The notes beneath the pieces were generated by a model. It ran no database searches. It saw only the letters and a program-made list of their open reading frames with translations, and was not told where the DNA came from. Shown in pieces: positions 37,822 through 45,852 of a stretch of DNA of 64,000 nt. Location: NCBI RefSeq assembly GCF_020515695.1, contig NZ_JAIWJA010000004.1, positions 124,001 through 188,000 of the forward strand, written 5' to 3'. The position numbers were made by a program, and so were the translations under genes. Every line of letters starts with the position of its first letter. Within the stretch, counting starts at the first letter, position 1. The stretch is from Pseudomonas sp. MWU16-30317 (GTDB taxonomy: Bacteria > Pseudomonadota > Gammaproteobacteria > Pseudomonadales > Pseudomonadaceae).

Positions 37822-39201
37822 ATGAGCATCAACATCCAGCTGCCGCCGCAGCCGCCGACGGATGACAGCAAGGCGCACATGGCCGCGCTGCACCTGCTCA
37901 CCCTGGAAGCCGAGATCCGCCGCCAGCCGTCGCGCCAGGACGTGCTGTTCCATCTGGTCAACGCCGTGCAGGACATGGTGCCTTACGGCCAGGCCATGGC
38001 CTGGCGGCGCACCCACAAGGGCGGCAAGTTCCAGCTGAAGATGGTCTCGGGCATCCCGGTGGCCGACCGTCACACGCCCCTGGCCGAAGCGCTGCAAGGG
38101 GTGCTGAGCGAACACGATAAAGCCGGCTTCCTCAGCGCTCAGGTGGCCTTCGAATTGCGTGCACCCGCAGGCGCCGCGGCAGTGCGCTCGCCCCTCGCCG
38201 ACTTCGCCCTGAGCCATGCGTTGTGGGTCCCCCTGCGCGACTACGACGGCGCGGTGAACACCGGCGCGCTGCTGCTGCGCGACACGCCGTTCAGCCCGCG
38301 CGAACAGACTCTGATGCAGCGCCTGGGGGAAACCTACGCCCACTCGCTGCGGGTGTTCGGTCGTCAGCGCCGGCTGATCGACCGCCTGCCGCTGAACAAG
38401 CGTGCCCTGGGCATCGGCGTGGCTATCGTGGTCGCGGCGGCGTTCATTCCGGTGCGTTTGAGCGTCATGGCGCCGGTCGAGGTGATCGCCGATCAACCCT
38501 ACATCCTCACTGCGCCTATCAATGGCGTGATCCGCAACATCCTCGTCGCGCCCAATACCCAAGTGGCAGTCAATCAGGCGCTGGTGCAGTTCGAAGACAT
38601 CCAGCCGCGCAACGAAATGGTCCTCGCCCAGCAGCAACTGGCCGTGGCCCAGGCCAAGGACAGCCGCACCTCGGCAGCCGCGTTCAACGACGCCGAGGCG
38701 GCGCACGAACTGGCCATCGCCGCCGCCGAGCATGATCTGGCGCGGGTCAATTACGAGTACACGATGGAAGTCCTGCAGCGCACCCTGATCCATACCCCGA
38801 GCGCTGGCCTGGCGGTGTACAGCGACCGGCGCGACTGGGAAGGCCGCTCGGTACAGGTGGGTGAAGAAATCATGCAGGTCGCCGACCCGCAGCGCATCGC
38901 CTATCGCATCGACCTGTCGACCGGCAACGCCATCGAACTCAAGCCTGGCAACCCGGTGGGGATCTATCTGGAGAGCTCGCCACTGGGGGGCATCGATGCC
39001 GATCTCAAGTCGGTCAGCTACACGCCCAAGACCACCGGCGGCAACCTCACCAGCTACACCGCCATCGCCATGCCGGCGGGTGATCAACGCCCGCGTATCG
39101 GTTCGCGCGGCACCGCGCGGGTCTACGGTGAATACGCGCCGTTGGCGATTCAGTTGTTGCGTCGGCCGATCGCCGCCGTGCGCCAGTTCCTGGGGGTATA
39201 G
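37822..39201 (+). CDS. GAF-like domain fused to HlyD-type adaptor
   Basis: 459 residues. The N-terminal ~190 residues are cytoplasmic and look like a GAF-type domain (EIRRQPSRQDVLFHLVNAVQ; HALWVPLRDYDGAVNTGALL). One membrane segment follows at about 195-213, then a HlyD adaptor (VIADQPYILTAPINGVIRNI, coiled region, IHTPSAGLAVYSDRRDWEGR). The fusion could sense a cytoplasmic signal or serve as a docking platform while its periplasmic part joins the adaptor ring; both are inference. It lies 2 bp before the M50 gene, a tight operon. Confidence 0.8.
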   Translation: MSINIQLPPQPPTDDSKAHMAALHLLTLEAEIRRQPSRQDVLFHLVNAVQDMVPYGQAMAWRRTHKGGKFQLKMVSGIPVADRHTPLAEALQGVLSEHDKAGFLSAQVAFELRAPAGAAAVRSPLADFALSHALWVPLRDYDGAVNTGALLLRDTPFSPREQTLMQRLGETYAHSLRVFGRQRRLIDRLPLNKRALGIGVAIVVAAAFIPVRLSVMAPVEVIADQPYILTAPINGVIRNILVAPNTQVAVNQALVQFEDIQPRNEMVLAQQQLAVAQAKDSRTSAAAFNDAEAAHELAIAAAEHDLARVNYEYTMEVLQRTLIHTPSAGLAVYSDRRDWEGRSVQVGEEIMQVADPQRIAYRIDLSTGNAIELKPGNPVGIYLESSPLGGIDADLKSVSYTPKTTGGNLTSYTAIAMPAGDQRPRIGSRGTARVYGEYAPLAIQLLRRPIAAVRQFLGV

Positions 39202-39203
39202 AC

Positions 39204-41396
39204 ATGGCGGTTGCAGGATTGGCAGCGGCAGGCAACGTCCGGGCGGGCGGGTTGTTGGCCGATGACGTCGGCCTCCCGCCATTGCGCCAGGAGCTGCGCC
39301 TGGAGCAGGCAGCGCCGAGCCCGGAAGGCATCCCGCGCTGGCGCCTGTACGACCCCCTGCAGCACCGGTTTTTCATGATCGGCGAAGACGATGTCAGGCT
39401 GCTCGCGCTGTGGTCGTGCGGCAGCGTCGGCAACTTGCGCAAGGCCTTGGCTCAGCAGGCCCGCGCCCTGGATGACGAACGCTTCGAAGACGGCACGCTG
39501 GACGAAGAATCGCTGGAGGGGCTGTTGCGTTTTCTTAACACCCATCATCTGCTGCAGACCTCAGGCAAGCAGGCCTATCAGCTGCTCGCCGACCAGGCCA
39601 AGCGCATGCGCGGCCACGGCCTGCGCGGGCTGATCAACCGGGTGTTGGCCATGCGCCTGCCGGTGTGGAGCCCCCACGCGTTTATCGAGTATTTCATCCC
39701 TACCGTCAAAGCCATCGGTCATCGCTCGGTGCTGACGGTGTGGTGCGTGCTGACCCTGCTGGGGATCTACCTGACGACCCGCCAATGGGACCAGTTCATC
39801 GGCACTTTCAGCGACTTCTTTTCGCCCTCCGGCATGCTCGCCTACGGCGTCGCGCTGGCCGGCCTGAAGATCGTCCACGAGCTGGGCCACGCCTATATGG
39901 CGACCATTCGCGGTGTACGGGTGGGCAACATGGGCGTGTCGATCTTCATGGGCATGCCCATGCTCTATACCGAACTCGGTGACGTCGCGAGGCTCAACAA
40001 TCCGCGCCAGCGCATGTGGATCGCCGCCGGCGGCGTGCTCGCGGAAAGCTTCGTCGCGGGCCTGGCGACCCTGGCCTGGGCGGTGCTGCCAGAAGGCAGC
40101 CTGCGCAGCGTGGCCTTCGTGATCGCCACCACCAGCTGGCTGACCAGCCTGCTGGTCAACCTCAACCCGCTGTCGCGCTTCGACGGCTACTATTTTCTCG
40201 CCGACGCCCTGCGCCTCGACAATCTGCAACCGCGCGCGCTGGCCTACAACCAATGGCTGATCGGGCGGATGCTGCTGGGGCCGGTGGAGCCAGCGCCAGA
40301 ACCGGTATCGCGCCGCCGGGCGGCGTTATTCGTGACCTATGGGACGCTGTCCTGGTGTTACCAGATCACTCTCAGCTGCGGCATCGCCTGGCTGGCCTAC
40401 AAGACCCTGTTCAAGACCGCCGGGGTGATGCTGCTGGCCTATGCGCTATGGCAGTTCGTCGGCCGGCGCATCCTGCGTTCGGTGCAACACTGGTGGAGCC
40501 TGCGCGACCGTGTCGGCAACCGTCGACGCCTCGGCCTGGGTGTGTTCGCTGCCCTGGTGCTGTTGCTGGTGGTGCTGCCGCTCGACCGCCGTGTGGAGAT
40601 CCCGGCCATGGTCGGCTGGCAGTCCGAGACCCCCATCCAGGCGCCCGAGAACGCCCGCATCGAGGAGCTGCCGATGCGCCCGGACAGCCAGGTAAAAAAA
40701 GGCGACCTGCTGGTGCGCTTCTACTCGCCAGAGCTCGACAGCAAACGCGCCACCGCGCAGCTCAACCTGACCATCGCCAGCGAGCGTCTCGATCGCATCG
40801 GCGGCGACGACCGCGACCGCGCCGAAACCATGGTCCTGCATCAGCAACAGTTGCAGGCCCAGGCCGACCTCGCCGGCCTGGCCGACCGTGCGCGCATGCT
40901 CGAATGGCGCGCACCGCAAGATGGCTTGCTGGTGGATGTGCCGGCCAACCTGCAGGTCGGCCAATGGGTCAAACCCAGCGCTACCCTCGGCCGCCTGCTG
41001 CACGGCGATGCGCTGGACGCCATCGGCTTCGTCAATGAAAAGGAACTGGCCCGCCTGCACACCGGCGCCACCGGCGTGTTCGTCGCCGACGAACCGAGCC
41101 TGCCGCGCCATCGGGTCAGCCTCAAGGCCATCGACAACAACGCCAGCGAATTCATCAGCCCCGACAGCCTCAGTTCCCGCTACGGTGGCCCCATCGCCAC
41201 TCAACCCAACGATCAAGGCAAATCGGTTCCGGTGGTGGGCCAGCACCGGGTCAATTTCGATGTCAATGAAGGCAATCCCCTGGGCTTGCCGTTACGCGTG
41301 CGCGGCGAGATCCAGCTCGCCGCCACCCCGCAAAGCCTTGCCGAACAAACCATCCGCCGGGTCTGGCAGTTGTTGATTGCAGAGCTACGGGATTGA
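39204..41396 (+). CDS. PqqD-like / M50 site-2-type metalloprotease / HlyD fusion protein
   Basis: 730 residues. About 25-115 resemble a PqqD-type fold (GIPRWRLYDPLQHRFFMIGE and helices after). The multi-pass membrane region contains the M50 zinc motif HELGH at 225-229 and the third-ligand motif NPLSRFDGYY at 321-330 (Asp327), so the active site looks intact. After a further membrane segment (about 443-461) comes a HlyD-like part with lipoyl halves and a helical hairpin (to residue 730). In this cluster it takes the place where an ABC transporter would be expected. Whether it cleaves, anchors or conducts the giant protein is unknown. Confidence 0.82.
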   Translation: MAVAGLAAAGNVRAGGLLADDVGLPPLRQELRLEQAAPSPEGIPRWRLYDPLQHRFFMIGEDDVRLLALWSCGSVGNLRKALAQQARALDDERFEDGTLDEESLEGLLRFLNTHHLLQTSGKQAYQLLADQAKRMRGHGLRGLINRVLAMRLPVWSPHAFIEYFIPTVKAIGHRSVLTVWCVLTLLGIYLTTRQWDQFIGTFSDFFSPSGMLAYGVALAGLKIVHELGHAYMATIRGVRVGNMGVSIFMGMPMLYTELGDVARLNNPRQRMWIAAGGVLAESFVAGLATLAWAVLPEGSLRSVAFVIATTSWLTSLLVNLNPLSRFDGYYFLADALRLDNLQPRALAYNQWLIGRMLLGPVEPAPEPVSRRRAALFVTYGTLSWCYQITLSCGIAWLAYKTLFKTAGVMLLAYALWQFVGRRILRSVQHWWSLRDRVGNRRRLGLGVFAALVLLLVVLPLDRRVEIPAMVGWQSETPIQAPENARIEELPMRPDSQVKKGDLLVRFYSPELDSKRATAQLNLTIASERLDRIGGDDRDRAETMVLHQQQLQAQADLAGLADRARMLEWRAPQDGLLVDVPANLQVGQWVKPSATLGRLLHGDALDAIGFVNEKELARLHTGATGVFVADEPSLPRHRVSLKAIDNNASEFISPDSLSSRYGGPIATQPNDQGKSVPVVGQHRVNFDVNEGNPLGLPLRVRGEIQLAATPQSLAEQTIRRVWQLLIAELRD

Positions 41397-41456
41397 GCGC
41401 TCTACACGTCGTTGCGTGAAGGATTTTTCGAGCAGTTTCATGCATGAGTATCGAAC

Positions 41457-42437
41457 ATGATCAAACGTAGAACATTCATCAAGGGCGCCGCTGCGATGGC
41501 GGCCAGCGGCCTGTTGCGTACCCCCTGGGCGCAGGCTGCCGGCGGCGGGAGTCTGCTGTATGGCTACCCGCTGGGTGCGGTTGGCGATCAACTGGCCAAC
41601 GCCGTGTTGCCGCTGCTGGCTGCGGGGGGCGGCCCCCATTACAACCTCCAGATCGTCGAAGGACGCAATACACGCCTGGCGTCGTTGCAAGCCAAGGCCG
41701 CCCCTGCCGACGGCTCGACCCTGCTGCAGGTGCTGTCGTCCTCCTTCACCCTGCAACCGCATATCTACAACAGGCTCGACTTCGATCCACGCAAGGATTT
41801 CGAGCCCATCGCCACGTGGGGCGACGTCACCTACGCCCTGACACTTGGCCCTGCAGTGCCGACAACGGTGAACTCGGTGCCGAGCTTTTTCGCCTGGCTG
41901 CGAGACAATCCCGAATACCGCAATATCGGCGTGTCGATCTACGGCACCTTGGGTCATCTGGCGTTGCGTATCCTCACCCGCAAAAGCGACGTGCCACTGC
42001 GCGGCCAGCCCTACAAAGGTACTGCGGCCATGCTTGGCGATCTCAACAACCAGAGCCTCGCCGCCGCCTTTAGCGTGGCCAGCAACTTCAGCGACAAGAA
42101 CGCCCACATGAACTTGCGCCCGATCGCCATTACCAGTCGCGAACGCCTCAAGTACTGGCCCGATGTGCCGACTTTATATGAACAAGGATTCAGCGATCTG
42201 GACATCACCGGCTGGTTCGGTTGGTTCGCTGCGACGGGTACGCCGACTGCGGTCACCGGGCCGTTGCGCGAACGCATCAAGGGCCTGCAGGCCAGTGTGC
42301 CGTTCGCCGCAGTGCAGGAGCGGTTGCTGATGGTGCAGGGCTCGACGGATCCGGTGCAGATCGCAACGCGTATTCGCGACGAAAGCGCCCGCTACGCAAG
42401 ACTGCTGGAAACCTACTCGCTGGGCAAGATCGACTGA
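41457..42437 (+). CDS. Bug-type (TctC-like) periplasmic binding protein 1
   Basis: 326 residues. N-terminal MIKRRTFIKGAAAM is a twin-arginine signal (RRTFIKG), so it is probably exported folded. The body fits the tripartite tricarboxylate receptor (Bug) family: GYPLGAVGDQLANAV, VEGRNTR, DFDPRKDFEPIATWGDV, RLKYWPDVPTLYEQG. It is 60 bp after the M50 gene on the same strand. No TctA or TctB permease genes are nearby. Ligand unknown. Confidence 0.8.
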   Translation: MIKRRTFIKGAAAMAASGLLRTPWAQAAGGGSLLYGYPLGAVGDQLANAVLPLLAAGGGPHYNLQIVEGRNTRLASLQAKAAPADGSTLLQVLSSSFTLQPHIYNRLDFDPRKDFEPIATWGDVTYALTLGPAVPTTVNSVPSFFAWLRDNPEYRNIGVSIYGTLGHLALRILTRKSDVPLRGQPYKGTAAMLGDLNNQSLAAAFSVASNFSDKNAHMNLRPIAITSRERLKYWPDVPTLYEQGFSDLDITGWFGWFAATGTPTAVTGPLRERIKGLQASVPFAAVQERLLMVQGSTDPVQIATRIRDESARYARLLETYSLGKID

Positions 42438-42541
42438 CACGCCGACAGCAAGCGACCAGCAGGCGCCGTACAACAACAATATCAATCCATCGGCGACAAG
42501 GGTCGCTGCAAGCGAGGCCTTTACCTCGCAGGGAGTCGAAG

Positions 42542-43531
42542 ATGATCAATCGCAGACGTTTTCTGGCCAGCTCCGGCGTTTTGCTGGCCGGTGCCTCGAT
42601 TGGCGCGCGCAGCAGCTGGGCGCAAGATACCGGCGAGCGGCGCATGCTGTTCGGCTATCCGCCAGGCGCCCTGGGCACCGTAGTGGGTACCAGGATGTTG
42701 GAGCTACTGGCCAGCAGCGGTGGCCCCAGCTACCGGCTGGACAACGTCGAAGGCCGCAACACCCGTGTCGCCTGCGAAACAGCCAAAGTCGCACCGGGCG
42801 ACGGCATGACGCTCTTGCAGGCGCAGTCGACTACCATGTGCCTGCTGCCCAACGTCTACAAGACCGCAAGCTACGACCCGCTCAAGGACTTCATCCCCCT
42901 GACCACCGTCGGCGAGATGACGTTGTCGCTGACCGTCGGGCCTGCGGTGCCGAAATCCGTCGTCACCCTGGCGCACTATTTCGACTGGGTATCGAGCAAC
43001 CCTGAATTCAACAACGTCGGTTTTTCGATCTATGGTTCCGATGGCCACCTGGCGACCTTGATCCTGGCGCGCACCAAAGGCGTGAACATCAAAGCGCAGC
43101 CCTACAAAGGCTCATTGATGATGATCAAGGACCTGCTCGGCGGCCAGCTAGCGGCAATCGTCACCGCCGCTGGCAACGGCCCACCCGAGAACTGGGCCAG
43201 CGGCAAAATGCGCTCGCTGGGCGTGACCACCGCCGAACGCCTGAGCTATTGGCCCTCTATACCGAGCCTGGCCGAGCAGGGTGTCAGCGACATGGACCTC
43301 AGAGCCTGGTATGGCTGGTTCGCACCGAGCGCGACACCGGCATCGGTGACGGGGCCGCTGATGGAGAAGATCGCCATCATGCAAGCCGCGCCTGCCTATA
43401 CCGAGCTGCAAAAACAGCTGCTGCTCGGCCAGAGGAAACTCACGCCAGACGGCATCCGTGAGCGCATTCGCACGGAAACCGCTCGCTACGCAGGGCTGGT
43501 AGAAAAGTACGGACTGGCCCGGATCGATTAA
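42542..43531 (+). CDS. Bug-type periplasmic binding protein 2
   Basis: 329 residues from the ATG at 42542 with AGGGAG upstream; the frame is open before it, but the conserved signal starts here. Tat-type N-terminus MINRRRFLASSGVLLAGAS. Shares blocks with its neighbours: FGYPPGALGTVVGTRMLELL, YDPLKDFIPLTTVGEM, NPEFNNVGFSIYGSDGHLAT, AWYGWFAPSATPASVTGPLM. The second of four tandem paralogues. Confidence 0.8.
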   Translation: MINRRRFLASSGVLLAGASIGARSSWAQDTGERRMLFGYPPGALGTVVGTRMLELLASSGGPSYRLDNVEGRNTRVACETAKVAPGDGMTLLQAQSTTMCLLPNVYKTASYDPLKDFIPLTTVGEMTLSLTVGPAVPKSVVTLAHYFDWVSSNPEFNNVGFSIYGSDGHLATLILARTKGVNIKAQPYKGSLMMIKDLLGGQLAAIVTAAGNGPPENWASGKMRSLGVTTAERLSYWPSIPSLAEQGVSDMDLRAWYGWFAPSATPASVTGPLMEKIAIMQAAPAYTELQKQLLLGQRKLTPDGIRERIRTETARYAGLVEKYGLARID

Positions 43532-43627
43532 TAGCGATATGCCAGTCGTCGGCCTGCACGCTGCCGATGGCAGGCCTTACGGAAAGTAGTCAAGCGCTGG
43601 CTATACTGGTATTACCGTTCACTTGAG

Positions 43628-43654
43628 CAGGCCGGCGCGACCTGAGCCGGCCTG
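43628..43654 (+). repeat. Inverted repeat between Bug genes 2 and 3
   Basis: CAGGCCGG and CCGGCCTG form an 8-bp stem with an 11-base loop inside the 254-bp gap. TATACT at about 43602 could be a -10 element just upstream. The gap may hold a separate promoter for genes 3 and 4 or a processing site; neither is certain. Confidence 0.35.
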
Positions 43655-43785
43655 GTTGGAATCAGGCGAATCGGGAGGGCCCCGCCACTGCGCATGCGCG
43701 AACACGTGGCGCCTCGCCAGGACATCAAGACGTATTCAACGGTGACGGATTACCAAGGCCTTCGAGCCTTGAAGGGAGTCAGAAA

Positions 43786-44766
43786 ATGATCAGCCGTAGA
43801 AGCTTTCTCGGTAGCGCCAGCCTGTTGGCGATCGCTGCTTCACTGCCCGCAATCGTGCGTGCCAATGACACCGCCAAAGGCCGTCTGGTATTCGGGATCG
43901 CCCCGGGTGCCGTCGGCAACCAACTGGCCGGGACGACCCTGGACATCCTGGCCAAGCAATTCAATACCGACTACCGCCTCGACATCCTCGATGCCCGCAA
44001 CACTTTGCAGGCTTCGGAGACGGTGAAACTCGCGCCCGCCGACGGCTCCACGCTGCTGCAAACCCAGTCCAGCTCGATGGTGCTGTTCCCCAGCCTCTAT
44101 CGCAGCCTGGCCTACGACCCGATGAAGGATTTCACCCCACTGGCCTTGATGGGCGACTATTCGTTCGCCCTCACCGTCGGCCCGGTGGTACCGGCCAGCG
44201 TCACCACCGTCGACCAGTACCTGGCGTGGGTCAAGGAGAACCCTGATTTCCGCGATATCGGTTTCTCGGTCTATGGCTCTCAGAGCCATCTGATCAGCAT
44301 GGTGCTGGGTCGCAGCAAGGAAATTGCCATCCGCCCTCAGTCGTACAAATCGATTCCGGCCATGCTGGGTGACTTGCAGGGACAAACGATCGCGGCGGCG
44401 ATCACCGTCGCGGGCAATACCGCCCTGACCAACGCCAAGGGGCTACGCTCTCTGGCCGTCACCGGTCGCGAGCGCCTGCAAGGCTGGCCGAACGTGCCGA
44501 CCTTCGCCGAGTCCGGGGTCAAGGACATGGAGATCCAGGGCTGGTACGCGTGGTTCGCCCCCGCCAATCTGCCCGCCGCCACGGCCCAGCAGTGGCGCGA
44601 AAAATTGACCGCCGTGCAGGCCACCCCGGCCTACGCCACGCTGCAGCAGCGCCTGCTGCTCAAGCAAGTGTCGATGTCGCCCGAGCAGATCCACGCGCGC
44701 ATGCGCACCGAAATGGCCAGCTACGCCAAGTTGGTCGAAAGTTACAGCTTGAGTCAGATCACCTGA
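43786..44766 (+). CDS. Bug-type periplasmic binding protein 3
   Basis: 326 residues; AGGGAG lies before the ATG. Tat-type N-terminus MISRRSFLGSASLLAIAASL. Shared family blocks: FGIAPGAVGNQLAGTTLDIL, YDPMKDFTPLALMGDYSFAL, NPDFRDIGFSVYGSQSHLIS, RLQGWPNVPTFAESG, GWYAWFAP. Closest in pattern to protein 4. No cognate membrane transporter in the window. Confidence 0.8.
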   Translation: MISRRSFLGSASLLAIAASLPAIVRANDTAKGRLVFGIAPGAVGNQLAGTTLDILAKQFNTDYRLDILDARNTLQASETVKLAPADGSTLLQTQSSSMVLFPSLYRSLAYDPMKDFTPLALMGDYSFALTVGPVVPASVTTVDQYLAWVKENPDFRDIGFSVYGSQSHLISMVLGRSKEIAIRPQSYKSIPAMLGDLQGQTIAAAITVAGNTALTNAKGLRSLAVTGRERLQGWPNVPTFAESGVKDMEIQGWYAWFAPANLPAATAQQWREKLTAVQATPAYATLQQRLLLKQVSMSPEQIHARMRTEMASYAKLVESYSLSQIT

Positions 44767-44819
44767 CGGTCAGTCAGGCGCAACGTCATTATTTGCGAGA
44801 CCACTAAAAGGAGCTTCAA

Positions 44820-45809
44820 GTGATCGATCGCAGAACATTCTTGTCCAGCAGCGCCCTGTTGCTGCTGGGTGCGGCGTTGCCGCAGAGCAGTATTGCCGCG
44901 CCTGCTGGCGGGCGCCTGGTTTGGGGCGTGGCCTCCGGCAACCAGGGCAGCAGCATCGGCACACGGCTAGCCGTTGGAGTGCTGGATCTACTCACCACGC
45001 AATTCAACCTGCGCTATCAGTTGGATATCCTTGCCGCTCGCGACACCCAGCAAGCCAGCGAAACCGTCAAGCTGGCGCCTCCCGACGGCGCCACTTTGCT
45101 ACAGGTGCAGTCGGGTTCGATGGTGCTGTTCCCGGCCATGTACAAGTCCCTGCAGTATGACCCGCAGAAGGACTTCACCCCGGTGGCTTCGCTGGGCGAT
45201 TTCGGCTATGCGTTCAGCGTCGGGCCGGTCGTACCGGCGAGCGTCACCAACATCAATCAATACCTGGCGTGGGTCAAAGACAACCCGGACCTGCGCGACA
45301 TCGGTTTTTCGGTGTATGGCTCTCACAACCACTTGATCGCCTTGATGCTGGCGCGGGAGAAGGAGGCTGCCCTGCGTGCGCAGTCATACAACTATCCCGA
45401 ATCCATCCTCGCTGACATGAAAAACAACCAGCTGGCGGCAGCGGTCACCACGGCCGGTAATGCGCCCTTGCTCAAAGCCATCGGCGCTCGGGTGCTGGCG
45501 GTCAGCAGCAGCTCGCGCCTGGCGGCCTTGCCAGATGTCCCGACCTTCAAGGAGCAAGGGCTCGACAAGATCGTGATCGATGGCTGGTACGGTTGGTTTG
45601 CGCCCGCACGCACCCCACCTGCGACCCTCCAGGCGCTGATCGGAACGATCAACGCCATGGTCGCTCTGCCGCAATTTGCCGAACTGCAGAAAAAGAATTT
45701 CCTGACGCCCAACCCCATGACCCCGGCACAGATCACTGATCGCATGAAAAAAGAGATCGTCAGCAATCAGAATCTGGTCAGCAGCTACAACCTGAGCAAG
45801 ATCGGCTGA
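44820..45809 (+). CDS. Bug-type periplasmic binding protein 4 (GTG start)
   Basis: 329 residues from a GTG at 44820 with AAAGGAG 6 bases upstream. Tat-type N-terminus (V/M)IDRRTFLSSSALLLLGAAL. Shared blocks include YDPQKDFTPVASLGDFGYAF, NPDLRDIGFSVYGSHNHLIA and VIDGWYGWFAPART. Last gene of the plus-strand run that began with the giant protein; it converges on a chemoreceptor gene 43 bp away. Confidence 0.8.
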   Translation: MIDRRTFLSSSALLLLGAALPQSSIAAPAGGRLVWGVASGNQGSSIGTRLAVGVLDLLTTQFNLRYQLDILAARDTQQASETVKLAPPDGATLLQVQSGSMVLFPAMYKSLQYDPQKDFTPVASLGDFGYAFSVGPVVPASVTNINQYLAWVKDNPDLRDIGFSVYGSHNHLIALMLAREKEAALRAQSYNYPESILADMKNNQLAAAVTTAGNAPLLKAIGARVLAVSSSSRLAALPDVPTFKEQGLDKIVIDGWYGWFAPARTPPATLQALIGTINAMVALPQFAELQKKNFLTPNPMTPAQITDRMKKEIVSNQNLVSSYNLSKIG

Positions 45810-45852
45810 TCGGTCCTGGCTGCGCCCGCGAGAGTGCAGCCGAGCCCTGAGC

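Noticed and set aside
41457..45809. Bug-type genes as recent duplicates or pseudogenes
   Set aside because: All four are full length with intact Tat signals and family motifs, and they differ clearly from one another, so they are old diverged paralogues.
16705..45809. Whether the region is a prophage or transposon insertion
   Set aside because: No integrase, transposase, tRNA boundary or direct-repeat ends were seen around it.
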